The translations under genes were made by a program, and so were the position numbers. From CAYSRC01 sp964433495 (lineage in GTDB: Bacteria; Bacillota; Clostridia; Oscillospirales; Ruminococcaceae), in NCBI GenBank assembly GCA_964433495.1, contig CAYSRC010000026.1, positions 1-33,365 on the forward strand: 33,365 bases of DNA, given 5' to 3'. The first letter of the stretch is position 1. Each line of letters opens with the position of its first letter. A model generated the notes under the pieces. That model searched no databases. It saw only the letters and a program-made list of their open reading frames with translations, and had not been told where the DNA came from. This document shows positions 23,220 to 30,356 of the stretch, one piece after another.

Positions 23220-23370
23220 CGCTTATACCCGGGATTATCCTCACACCGGTCCCAAGCTGACGGCAAAGACAGAGATTTTGCGAGCCCTGTCAGCCCCCGT
23301 GCGACGGGCGGCGCAGGGCTTGCGGAGTTATAAAACGGGCCGAAACCCCGTTGTTTAAAGGAGCGCTGAA

Positions 23371-24078
23371 TTGACGATGAGACTTGAGTGCCTTTGGGAG
23401 CACAACAAAAATGACACCCTGCTTTGGGCGCAAAACCTGCCCGGCTGCGCAGCCCGCGGCGCGTCGCTCGAGGAGGCGCTCGACAAGATCTCCGGCAGGG
23501 CGGCGGCCCTGCTGCGCTGGATGGGACAGCCCGAGGACGGGATAACCGCGACGGTGACCGCCGAAAAGGAGTGCGGGCTCGAGGTGCGCGACAGCGACTC
23601 GGACGCGATATTCGACCCCGAAAGAGCGCCGCTCACCCGCCCCGAGTACGAGCGTTTAAAGGCCCTCGCGCTCAAGTCGGCGGCCGATTTTCTGACCCTT
23701 TACCGCGCCGTGCCCGACAAGACGGCGAGCGCCAACCCCGTGCGGGCGACCTTTTACGGCGACGTCCCCCGCACGGCGGACGAGATGTACCTGCACACCA
23801 AAAATGTGAACTCGTACTATTTTTCCGAGATCGGGGTCGAGGCCGACAACGACGGCGACATCTTCAGCTGCCGCGAGCGGGGCTTTGCGATGCTCGAACG
23901 CTCGGAGAATTTTCTCGACAACGCCGTGTTTTCGGGCAGCTACGGCGAGTTCTGGTCGCTGCGCAAGGTGCTGCGCCGCTTCATTTGGCACGACCGCATC
24001 CACGCGCGTGCCATGTACCGCATGGCGAAGAGAACATTCCCGGGCGCGCCGCTTCCCGACCCGTTCTTTTTTGAGTAA
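23371..24078 (+). CDS. HicB-like domain fused to a DinB-like domain
   Basis: A 235-aa cytoplasmic protein. Residues 1-50 (LECLWEHNKNDTLLWAQNLPGCAARGASLEEALDKI) match the HicB antitoxin-like fold: a short strand, a PGC turn and the S-x-EEAL helix. Residues about 85-235 look like a DinB/YfiT four-helix bundle, with metal-ligand candidates His142 (YLHTKN), His207 and His211 (WHDRIHARAMYR). The function of such fusions is not known; DinB-like enzymes include thiol transferases. The TTG at 23371 lies 7 nt after AAAGGAG; the ATG at 23377 would be 13 nt away. No HicA toxin gene is adjacent. A 9-bp stem (24109-24117/24128-24136) lies downstream. Confidence 0.7.
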   Translation: MTMRLECLWEHNKNDTLLWAQNLPGCAARGASLEEALDKISGRAAALLRWMGQPEDGITATVTAEKECGLEVRDSDSDAIFDPERAPLTRPEYERLKALALKSAADFLTLYRAVPDKTASANPVRATFYGDVPRTADEMYLHTKNVNSYYFSEIGVEADNDGDIFSCRERGFAMLERSENFLDNAVFSGSYGEFWSLRKVLRRFIWHDRIHARAMYRMAKRTFPGAPLPDPFFFE

Positions 24079-24239
24079 TACGGGGGCGGTGTTCTTTATG
24101 ACCCTCCGACCGAACGCCGCACCGATTGCGTTCGGTACGCCCCGAGAGGGTATGCGGGGCGTGTAAGGGGAGGCGTCGGGTTCTGCCCGACGGAGGGGTT
24201 GATAAAAGTTTGCTTCGGGGATCGAACTTGCCTAAAGCC

Positions 24240-24520
24240 TTTGTCTCGGCCCGTCAATCCCCCCGCCGCTCCGCGGCCCTTCCCCCTTTACACAAGGTGG
24301 GCTTGGGCTTGCGGCAGTTTTGCGGTCCTCCCCCGTTTGCACACCCCTCACAGTTTCCCGTGAGGTGTTTCGTGCGTCGTACCTTTTACGACGTGCATCT
24401 ACCGCACGGAGTGTCGACTGCGCGGTAAGGGGGAATGAAAAACAGCAAGTTCTCAAGCTTGTGTCCGTCCCTCGGGTGGTTCGCCCTTAAGCCTCCCCCT
24501 TACACGAGGGAGGTTTGGGC
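24240..24520. repeat. Second cluster of intergenic repeats, with copy B of the 39-bp element
   Basis: The gene-free gap 24079-24639 repeats material of 1-440. 24375-24413 matches 57-95 at 34 of 39 bases. 24252-24310 is a fuller copy of the clostridial-type unit (GTCAATCC...GCGG...CCCCCTTTACACAAGG). 24487-24516 (CCTCCC...TTACACGA...GGGAGG, preceded by CGCCCTTAAG) parallels 301-334. CTCAC/GTGAG at about 24347-24364 forms another hairpin. No ORF here looks like protein. Confidence 0.7.
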
Positions 24521-24544
24521 TCGCCTCACAACAAAAGATAAAAC

Positions 24545-24580
24545 GGGGGGCCTTGAGTGTATCTGCGCTCAAGGCCCCCC
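24545..24580 (-). terminator. Terminator of mscS
   Basis: GGGGGGCCTTGAG (24545-24557) pairs perfectly with CTCAAGGCCCCCC (24568-24580). Read on the minus strand the stem is followed by GTTTTATCTTTT. It lies 60 bp after the mscS stop. Confidence 0.8.
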
Positions 24581-24639
24581 TTGCTGTTTCGTTTTTGCGG
24601 CATTAAAAATTAAAGGTCAAATGCTTTCGCTCGAACCGT

Positions 24640-25443
24640 TCAGTCCGCTGTGTGCACCTCAAGCTGCGGGAACGGGATGGAAATGCCGCGCTCGGCGAAC
24701 GCGCGATAAATCCCTTCGTTGAGCGCGAACTTTACGTCCCAATACCGCTCGCTTTCGACAAAGACCCGCAACGCGAAGACGAGCGCGCTGTCGTCGTGGC
24801 GCACAAGGTGCGCCTCGGGCGCGGGCTCGGCAAGAACCCGCTCGTCGGCCGCGGCGGCTGCGAGCAGCGCCCGTTTCACCTCGTCCGGGTCGCTGCCGTA
24901 TGCGGCGCCGATCTCGATGTCGACGCGCCTTTTCGGGCTGCGCGAAAAGTTGGTTATCGGCTCGGCGGTCAGCTTTCCGTTGGGGATGGTCAGCACCTTC
25001 AGGTCGGGCGTCGTGAGCACCGTGTAGAGGATGTTGACGTCCCGCACCGTGCCGCTGCCGTCCGCGGTCTCGATGTAATCCCCGACGCTGAACGGCTTGG
25101 TCAAGAGCAGGATCACCCCGCCCGCGAGGTTGGACAGCGCCCCCTGTAACGCGAGTCCTATCGCCACGCTCGCGGCGCTGAGCAGCGCGACGAACACCGT
25201 CATCGGTATGCCCATCATCGACGCCGCGACAATGACGACCACGACCTTGAGCGCAAGGCCCAAAAAGTTTTTGATAAAGCTGCGTACGTTGCCGTCCAAC
25301 CGCATCAGCCGTTCATTTTTGAGCAGCAGCTTGACGAGCTTGGAAGAGAGAAAAAGCCCCGCCGCCAGCACCGCCGCCCCGATCAGTATGTTGACACCGC
25401 TGCTCGCAAGCGCCGGCGCTATTTTGTTCCAAAGCTCCTGCAT
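24640..25443 (-). CDS. mscS: Small-conductance mechanosensitive channel MscS
   Basis: A 267-aa channel that releases solutes on hypo-osmotic shock. Three membrane segments lie in residues about 15-125, the last being the pore-lining Gly/Ala-rich helix (SAASVAIGLALQGALSNLAGG). The beta domain (KPFSVGDYIETADGSGTVRDVNILYTVL, then IPNGKL) and the alpha/beta C-terminal domain follow. Length is close to the E. coli protein (286 aa). The ATG at 25443 follows GGGAGG. It is a single-gene unit, or follows the DUF2179 gene after 118 bp. Confidence 0.93.
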   Translation of the reverse strand: MQELWNKIAPALASSGVNILIGAAVLAAGLFLSSKLVKLLLKNERLMRLDGNVRSFIKNFLGLALKVVVVIVAASMMGIPMTVFVALLSAASVAIGLALQGALSNLAGGVILLLTKPFSVGDYIETADGSGTVRDVNILYTVLTTPDLKVLTIPNGKLTAEPITNFSRSPKRRVDIEIGAAYGSDPDEVKRALLAAAAADERVLAEPAPEAHLVRHDDSALVFALRVFVESERYWDVKFALNEGIYRAFAERGISIPFPQLEVHTAD

Positions 25444-25561
25444 GTTATCCTCCCGCCGAAAAAAGAATGTGTCCCGCGCCGCCTGCGCAGGGGGCGGGGC
25501 TGTTTTTTTGGGGCCTCTCGGGGACAGGGCAGCCCGTGCCCGAGCCGCCCGAACCCGTCCT

Positions 25562-26083
25562 CTATTTTACAAAGCCCCCCATGACGACCTTGGTCTCCTG
25601 CACCATGAAAAATGCTGCGGGGTCGCTCTCCCGCACGAGGCGCTTGAGCTCGCCGAGGCGCACGTTGACGATCTCGCAGATGAGCATCTGACGCTGTTCG
25701 CTCTCGGGGTCCGAGCCCTTTGCGTCCACCACCGTCACGCCGAAGCCGTTGTCGTGAAGCCTGCGCACCAGCTCGTCGTTGCGCGAGCTGAGCACGATGT
25801 TGACCGTCATGTTGCCCTTTATGAACCTGTGGGACAGCTTGCCCCCGATAAAGGTGCCGGCGGCGTAGCCCGCCGCGTATGCGACGGCGATGAACACCCC
25901 GCCGCCCGCCGTATTCAGCGCGTCGCGGACGACCAAAAACCAGATGAACACCTCGACAAAGCCGAACGCCGCCGCGGCAAGCGTCTTGCCCTTGACCGTC
26001 AAAACCATCCGCAGCGTGCCGAGCGTCACGTCCATAATCCGACAGACAAACACCTTAAGGCACTGCAATAGCACAAATTCCAT
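25562..26083 (-). CDS. DUF2179 (UPF0316-like) membrane protein
   Basis: A 173-aa protein with three or four N-terminal membrane segments (residues 1-85, including VEVFIWFLVVRDAL and AVAYAAGYAAGTFIGGKL) and a C-terminal soluble DUF2179 domain (about 95-173), a small ferredoxin-like fold with VNIVLSSRNDELVRRLHDNGFGVTV. Function is not established for the family. The ATG at 26083 has GGAGGG 10 nt upstream and a good promoter; longer frames upstream run into the divergent TSUP region and are rejected. It is divergent from the TSUP pair. Confidence 0.85.
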   Translation of the reverse strand: MEFVLLQCLKVFVCRIMDVTLGTLRMVLTVKGKTLAAAAFGFVEVFIWFLVVRDALNTAGGGVFIAVAYAAGYAAGTFIGGKLSHRFIKGNMTVNIVLSSRNDELVRRLHDNGFGVTVVDAKGSDPESEQRQMLICEIVNVRLGELKRLVRESDPAAFFMVQETKVVMGGFVK

Positions 26084-26140
26084 GCGAAATATTCCCTCCG
26101 ACCGGTTTAAATCCTCAGGATAAACGCCCCGATAATCGCC

Positions 26141-26169
26141 ATGATAACACAAACTGACGCCCCTTTCAA
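26141..26169 (-). promoter_or_regulatory. Promoter of the DUF2179 gene
   Basis: On the minus strand TTGAAA (26164-26169), 17 nt and TATCAT (26141-26146), about 50 nt before the start codon. Confidence 0.75.
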
Positions 26170-26312
26170 CCGATTTTGCAGAGCTTTTGCCGCCGCAAAG
26201 CCCGAGGGCGGCCGCACAAACCGACCCCCTCGCCGCGACCGCACGGTATCTTTTGCCGGATTTCGGGAACACTAACAGCCACATCGACAAACTCGGGTTC
26301 GGAGGGCTGACA

Positions 26313-26663
26313 ATGGTGAACAAAAAAACGGTCGCTGCAGGGCTTGTGTGCGGCGTGCTCAACGGTCTCTTCGGCAGCGGCGGCGGGGTGCTTGCGGTGC
26401 TGTTTCTGCGCTCGGTACTCGGAGACGAGCGCAGGGCCCACGCGAGCGCGACGCTCATGATCCTGTTGATGAGCATCGTGAGCTTCGGACTCTACGCGCT
26501 GGGCGGCAGGGTCGACTATGAGACGAGTCTGATGCTCATGCCGGGCGGGGTCGCGGGTGCGGTGGCGGGCAGCCTCTTTCTCAAAAACATCGACTCGACG
26601 GTGCTCAAGCGGATATTCGGGGGGCTCATCGCGGTTTCGGGCGCGGTGATGCTGTTCCGATGA
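26313..26663 (+). CDS. TSUP (TauE/SafE) half-transporter, N-terminal half
   Basis: A 116-aa membrane protein with about four segments corresponding to the first repeat of TauE/SafE (TSUP) anion exporters. The GSGGG signature is in NGLFGSGGGVLAVLFL near the N-terminus, followed by AHASATLMILLMSIVSFGLYA and MPGGVAGAVAGSLFL. A full-length TSUP protein is about 250 aa. The ATG at 26313 follows GGAGGG with 6 nt spacing. The TGA stop overlaps the start of the second half (ATGA), so the two are probably made together and pair in the membrane. Substrate, perhaps a sulfur oxyanion, is not determinable. Confidence 0.85.
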   Translation: MVNKKTVAAGLVCGVLNGLFGSGGGVLAVLFLRSVLGDERRAHASATLMILLMSIVSFGLYALGGRVDYETSLMLMPGGVAGAVAGSLFLKNIDSTVLKRIFGGLIAVSGAVMLFR

Positions 26664-27040
26664 GCTGGCTTGTCGCTTCGGCCGTCGGCGCACTGACGGG
26701 CGTCGCGGCCTCAATGGGGCTGGGCGGCGGGTTTATCCTGCTGCTCTATCTGTCGTTTGCAAGCGAGCTCTCGCAGTCGCAGGCGCAGGGGGTAAACCTG
26801 CTGTTCTTCCTGCCGATCATCGCGGTCGCCGTCGGCATCCACCTCAAAAACAAACTCATCGATGTCAAAACCGCCCTCATCTGCGGCGGCCTCGGCGCGC
26901 TGAGTGCGCCGCTCGGTTACCTCGCCGCGGGCGCGCTCGGCGACGACGCGCTGCGCAAGGCCTTCGCCGTCTTTGTCATCATCGCGGGGCTCAAGGATTT
27001 GTTCTCGCAGGGTGTTGACAAACGGCAGAAGGGGGAATAA
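26660..27040 (+). CDS. TSUP (TauE/SafE) half-transporter, C-terminal half
   Basis: A 126-aa membrane protein with about four segments matching the second repeat of TSUP transporters: SMGLGGGFILLLYL carries the repeat signature, then SQAQGVNLLFFLPIIAVAVGIHLKN and ALICGGLGALSAPLGYLAAGAL. It starts at the ATG overlapping the first half's stop and has no strong ribosome-binding site of its own, suggesting translational re-initiation. The two halves are in different frames with a clean start and stop, so I favour a true two-gene arrangement over a recent frameshift. Confidence 0.85.
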   Translation: MSWLVASAVGALTGVAASMGLGGGFILLLYLSFASELSQSQAQGVNLLFFLPIIAVAVGIHLKNKLIDVKTALICGGLGALSAPLGYLAAGALGDDALRKAFAVFVIIAGLKDLFSQGVDKRQKGE

Positions 27041-27052
27041 ACTTAAACTGTA

Positions 27053-27208
27053 CAATTGAACAAAGCCCGGTAGGCAAGGTTACCACAGGGATACGGGTTG
27101 CTGCCGCAAAGTGGTGGAGACACTACACGTTGGTTAGCAGGATATGTCGAAAACAAGGCATATCCTAACGCAATTTCACGCCCTGCGAAGCTAAAGCTTG
27201 AACGGTTG
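27053..27208 (+). ncRNA. M-box (ykoK) magnesium riboswitch
   Basis: The leader of mgtE reads like the M-box aptamer: a GGTAGGCAAGG 5' segment, the GGGATACGGGTTGCTGCC stretch (M-box GAGATACG-CTGCTGCC), CACGTTGGTTAGCAG (M-box CGCCAATGGGT-AACAG), a stem around TATGTCGAAAACAAGGCATA, and the 3' GCTAAAGCT signature. 27053-27066 can pair with 27196-27208 as P1. In the known mechanism Mg2+ binding favours downstream termination, so mgtE is expressed when Mg2+ is scarce. The match is by eye, without a covariance-model score. Confidence 0.85.
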
Positions 27209-27292
27209 CGCCGCCCTTTCGGACAGGGGCGGCGGTCACGGACGGATTGAGTATAGGTCCGCGCAGCCGTTTTGAGCAGCGCGGGCCTTTTT
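27209..27292 (+). terminator. Expression platform of the M-box: hairpin plus terminator
   Basis: CGCCGCCC/GGGGCGGCG (about 27209-27234) is followed by a terminator in which GGTCCGCGC (27256-27264) pairs with GCGCGGGCC (27279-27287) and five T follow. The terminator lies upstream of mgtE as expected for an OFF switch. The roughly 170 nt between terminator and mgtE contain no feature I recognise. Confidence 0.8.
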
Positions 27293-27465
27293 CATGTTTT
27301 TGCTCTGCAGCGCCCCGTGTTCCCCTGTTACGGGGGGTAAAACCGGGCAGATCGGCTCCGAAAGAGCGCCCGGGTCGACGCGTTTGTCGCGGCGACCCCC
27401 GTCCGCCGCACCCGCGGGTCGATGCGTATGTAAATACAGATTAAATTAAAACGGAGGTGTATGAC

Positions 27466-28818
27466 ATGACGGACACGATTCTCGAGCTGTTGGGACAGAG
27501 AAAGATGAAGCAGCTGCGAAGTACCCTTGAGGAGCAAAACCCCGTCGACATCGCCTCTGCCTATGAGGAGCTTTTTGCCGAGGGGGACATCACCCCCGAG
27601 CAGCTCTTGCTGCTCTACCGCATCCTGCCCAAGGAGACCGCGTCCGAGGTGTTTGTCGAGATGCTGCCCGAGACGCAGCAGCAGCTGATATCGGGCATCA
27701 ACGACCGCGAGCTCAAGGACATCCTGGATGAGCTGTTCCTCGACGACGCCGTCGACATCATCGAGGAGATGCCCGCCAACGTCGTAAAGCGCATCCTGCG
27801 CAACGTCGACCCGTCCACGAGGGCGAGCATAAACCGTCTGCTCAACTACCCAGACGACAGCGCGGGAAGCATCATGACGATCGAGTATGTCGACCTCAAG
27901 CGCTCGATGAGCGTCGAACAGGCGTTCCGGCGCATCCGGGAGACGGGCGTCGACAAGGAGACCATCTACACCTGCTACGTAACCGACAGCAACCGCAAGC
28001 TTTTGGGGCTCGTCTCGGTAAAGGATCTGCTGCTTTCGGGGTATGAGGAGCAGATCGGCGACATAATGGAGGAAAACGTCATCTCGGTGACCACCCTCGA
28101 GGACAGGGAGGTCGTCGCGCAGATGTTCGGAAAATACGATTTTCTCGCCCTGCCCGTCGTCGACAGCGAGCGGCGCCTCGTCGGGATCATCACGGTCGAC
28201 GACGCCATCGACGTCATCCGCGACGAGGCCACCGAGGACATCGAGAAGATGGCGGCCATCCGCCCGTCCGACAAGCCGTACATGCGCACGGGCGTGTTCG
28301 GCCTGTACAGGGCGAGGATCCCGTGGCTGCTGCTGCTGATGGTCTCGGCCACCTTCACCGGGATGATTATCCGCTCGTACGAGTCCGCCCTCGCGGCAAA
28401 CGCCGTGCTGACCGCCTTTCTGCCCATGCTGATGGACACGGGCGGAAACTCGGGCTCGCAGGCGTCGATCACGATTATTCGTGGGCTGTCGCTCGGCGAG
28501 ATCGAGTTCGGCGACATCCTCAAGGTCATCTTTAAGGAGGTGCGCGTCGCGGGTCTGTGCGGGCTCACCCTCGCCGCGGTGAGCTTTTTAAAGCTCATCT
28601 GCATCGACCGTGTGGGCGCGGCGGTCGCCGCCGTGGTCTCGCTGACTCTGTTCGCGACGGTGCTGATGGCAAAGATCATCGGCTGCACTCTGCCGATGGT
28701 CTCCAAAAAGATAGGGCTCGACCCCGCCGTCATGTCGGCGCCGTTCATCACCACCATCGTCGACGCCCTCTCGCTCGCGGTCTACTTTGTCATCGCGAGC
28801 GCCCTTTTAAAGCTGTGA
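27466..28818 (+). CDS. mgtE: Magnesium transporter MgtE
   Basis: A 450-aa Mg2+ channel/transporter. The helical N domain (1-130) is rich in acidic residues; a CBS pair (about 134-252, with GLVSVKDLL and GIITVDDAIDVI) senses cytosolic Mg2+; five membrane helices follow from about 280. The conserved pore segment is LPMLMDTGGNSGSQASI. The ATG at 27466 lies 8 nt after GGAGG; a GTG at 27457 is inside that ribosome-binding site. It is under the M-box riboswitch, so it is controlled both at RNA level and by its own CBS domain. Confidence 0.96.
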   Translation: MTDTILELLGQRKMKQLRSTLEEQNPVDIASAYEELFAEGDITPEQLLLLYRILPKETASEVFVEMLPETQQQLISGINDRELKDILDELFLDDAVDIIEEMPANVVKRILRNVDPSTRASINRLLNYPDDSAGSIMTIEYVDLKRSMSVEQAFRRIRETGVDKETIYTCYVTDSNRKLLGLVSVKDLLLSGYEEQIGDIMEENVISVTTLEDREVVAQMFGKYDFLALPVVDSERRLVGIITVDDAIDVIRDEATEDIEKMAAIRPSDKPYMRTGVFGLYRARIPWLLLLMVSATFTGMIIRSYESALAANAVLTAFLPMLMDTGGNSGSQASITIIRGLSLGEIEFGDILKVIFKEVRVAGLCGLTLAAVSFLKLICIDRVGAAVAAVVSLTLFATVLMAKIIGCTLPMVSKKIGLDPAVMSAPFITTIVDALSLAVYFVIASALLKL

Positions 28819-28834
28819 GCCCGCGCGGGCTTTT
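28819..28834 (+). terminator. Short terminator after mgtE
   Basis: GCCCGCGCGGGC followed by TTTT starts at the base after the mgtE stop codon. The stem is short (4-5 bp) but all GC. Confidence 0.5.
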
Positions 28835-28904
28835 GGCCTGTTAGGGATTGCAAGAGGCGGGCCGAGATTGCAGCATAAGACATATTTGGACGACAAGGAC
28901 TTGT

Positions 28905-29043
28905 GCCGTCAATCCCTCAGCCGCACAGGTGCGGCACGGCTCGCATATTCCTGCGAGTTGGTCAAATGCCGTCCCGCTGCCGTTTGACCGCTTCACACGG
29001 CAAGGGAAGGGAATACGGCGCAAAGCCCTTGCTTTGCGCCGTA
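28905..29043. repeat. Intergenic repeats and a 13-bp hairpin
   Basis: The 319-bp gap between convergent mgtE and the nitroreductase gene holds a repeat fragment (GTCAATCCCTCAGCCG near 28908, like 12368-12388 inverted) and a perfect 13-bp stem (29014-29026 with 29031-29043, loop CCTT). The hairpin is followed by AATTTGC, a poor T-run. It may end both transcripts. No ORF is supported. Confidence 0.6.
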
Positions 29044-29137
29044 ATTTGCATACAGCTTATCTGCGCTGTCAAAAGCCGCCTTTCGGGCAGATTTTTTTCG
29101 TTCCGCTCGGACGCATGCCCCGCACGGCACGGCGCCG

Positions 29138-29677
29138 TCAGTCGACCTCGATGTCGTTCACGAGTGCGTTCAAATCCTTGCGCTTCTTTTGGCGCAGGGG
29201 GTCGTCCTGCTTTGCGTAGCCCACCGCGATGACGAGGCGGATGCGCCCGTTCACGCCCGCGAGGCGCATGAGCTCCTGCTCGTCAAACCAGCCGATGATG
29301 CAGGTGGCGAGGCCCTCGCAGAGCGCCTGCGCGGTGAAGTAGGCGGCGGCGATGCCGATGTCCACCGAGCGGTAGTCCTGCTTTTTGAGCTTTGAGCCGC
29401 CGAGCGCGGACGCGTTGTAGCTGTCCTCGCTTATCACAATGAGAACCGGGACGTCTGCGGTGAACGCGTTCATCCCCGCGCCGCGGGTGAGCGCTCCCGC
29501 CCGTGCGGCCGCTTGGCCCCGCGCGACGCTCACGCGATAGGGCTGGGCGTTGCACGCCGAGGGCGCAAGCCGCAGCGCCTCGAGACAGCGCGTCAGCTTT
29601 TCGGGCTCGACCTCCCTGTTCCTGTCGAAGCTGCGGCAGCTCTGCCGCTTTTTTGCGATCTCCTCTAAAAAATCCAT
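29138..29677 (-). CDS. Nitroreductase family protein
   Basis: A 179-aa FMN-dependent oxidoreductase of the short nitroreductase type. The N-terminal KKRQSCRSFDRNREV carries the FMN-phosphate arginines; RLAPSACNAQPYRV is the family's second motif; AAAYFTAQALCEGLATCIIGWF and VIAVGYAKQDDPLRQKKRKD complete the fold. Physiological substrate unknown. The start at 29677 matches family length; GGAGG lies 16 nt upstream, unusually far, and no better start is in frame. It is monocistronic with its own extended -10 promoter. Confidence 0.92.
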   Translation of the reverse strand: MDFLEEIAKKRQSCRSFDRNREVEPEKLTRCLEALRLAPSACNAQPYRVSVARGQAAARAGALTRGAGMNAFTADVPVLIVISEDSYNASALGGSKLKKQDYRSVDIGIAAAYFTAQALCEGLATCIIGWFDEQELMRLAGVNGRIRLVIAVGYAKQDDPLRQKKRKDLNALVNDIEVD

Positions 29678-29752
29678 ACCGTTAACCCAGCTTCCTCCGT
29701 CATTTTGTGCGGCGCGGGGCCGCAGGATGCTTTTCGGCCCCGTCCCCCCTAC

Positions 29753-29761
29753 AGTATACCA
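29753..29761 (-). promoter_or_regulatory. Extended -10 promoter of the nitroreductase gene
   Basis: On the minus strand TG-G-TATACT (-10 at 29753-29758). No good -35 box is present at 17 nt, which fits an extended -10 promoter. Confidence 0.6.
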
Positions 29762-29838
29762 CAAAACCGCCGCGAAGCGTCGATTCTTGCTTCCCTCGGC
29801 GGGATGCCCCCTGCGGGAAAAGGGCCGTTTTTTTGAAC

Positions 29839-29876
29839 AACGCCCCGAAAAGTCGGCACCGCACGGGGCGTTTTGT
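29839..29876 (+). terminator. Terminator-like hairpin before a small ORF
   Basis: ACGCCCCG (29840-29847) pairs with CGGGGCGT (29864-29871), loop 16 nt, followed by TTTTGT. No plus-strand gene precedes it, because the nitroreductase gene is divergent; it therefore ends an unseen transcript or lies in the leader of the small gene at 29904. Confidence 0.55.
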
Positions 29877-29903
29877 CATACAATGGCGCAGCCGAGGGAG
29901 GTG

Positions 29904-30101
29904 ATGAAGACGGGTATGGTAGTTGCGCTTGCGGTTTCGGCGGTGTGCATCCTGCTGATTTGGACGGCGGGGTACAACACGGCGCTGCGGGGCGTCAGGT
30001 GCCTGCTTGACGACGCGGTGATCACCGCGCCGTGCGACGAGCGGGCGGGTGCGCTGCGCGAGCTGTTCGGCCTCGATGTCCGCCCGAAGGGCGGGACGTG
30101 A
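29904..30101 (+). CDS. Small single-pass membrane protein, unknown
   Basis: A predicted 65-aa protein with one membrane helix (VVALAVSAVCILLIWTAGY) and a soluble C-terminal tail (residues 24-65) that includes two cysteines (RCLLDDAVITAPCDE). Start choice is uncertain: GGGAGG (29896-29901) is too close to the ATG at 29904 and rather far from the one at 29916; GTG 29901 and ATG 29883 are also in frame. I recognise no family. It is followed by the recD2 promoter. It may be real because the helix is clean and an SD-like sequence is present, but it could be chance. Confidence 0.45.
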   Translation: MKTGMVVALAVSAVCILLIWTAGYNTALRGVRCLLDDAVITAPCDERAGALRELFGLDVRPKGGT

Positions 30102-30121
30102 CGCGACGGCCCGCGCACCGC

Positions 30122-30150
30122 TTGAAAAAGGGGCGGCAAAGAATTATGAT
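30122..30150 (+). promoter_or_regulatory. Promoter of recD2-comF
   Basis: TTGAAA (30122-30127), 17 nt and TATGAT (30145-30150); a TATAAT overlaps just downstream (30149-30154). The transcript would have an unusually long leader of about 200 nt. Confidence 0.75.
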
Positions 30151-30171
30151 ATAATTGATATGCAAGGGTTT

Positions 30172-30331
30172 GCCCGCCCCTCGCCGGGGCCCCGAACGCC
30201 GTAAAAGGGGAGAGAAAAGCGAGGCGGGCGTGGAAGGGGTATTCTGACACCGACCTGCCGCGTGCGGCTTCAGGGGGCAAAGAGGGACAGAGGGGCTGCG
30301 CCGCTCGGCGCCGCCCCCCGATTATCGGGGA
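30172..30331 (+). other. Structured leader of recD2
   Basis: GCCCGC-CC-CTCGC (30172-30184) pairs with GCGAG-GCGGGC (30219-30229) around a 34-nt loop. A second stem (GGC-GCGCCG/CGGCGC-GCC) lies at about 30294-30315, and CCCCGAT/ATCGGGG at 30317-30331 sits close to the ribosome-binding site. There is no T-run. It does not match a riboswitch class I know. Confidence 0.5.
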
Positions 30332-30356
30332 TAAAGTCGAAAGGAACAAAACAGCG

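Noticed and set aside
26084..26476. 130-residue N-terminal extension of the DUF2179 protein
   Set aside because: It would overlap the divergent TSUP gene and its own promoter; the ATG at 26083 has GGAGGG.
26640..26680. Frameshift splitting a single TSUP gene
   Set aside because: The junction is a clean ATGA stop/start overlap with complete repeats on both sides, more like paired half-genes; raw reads would settle it.
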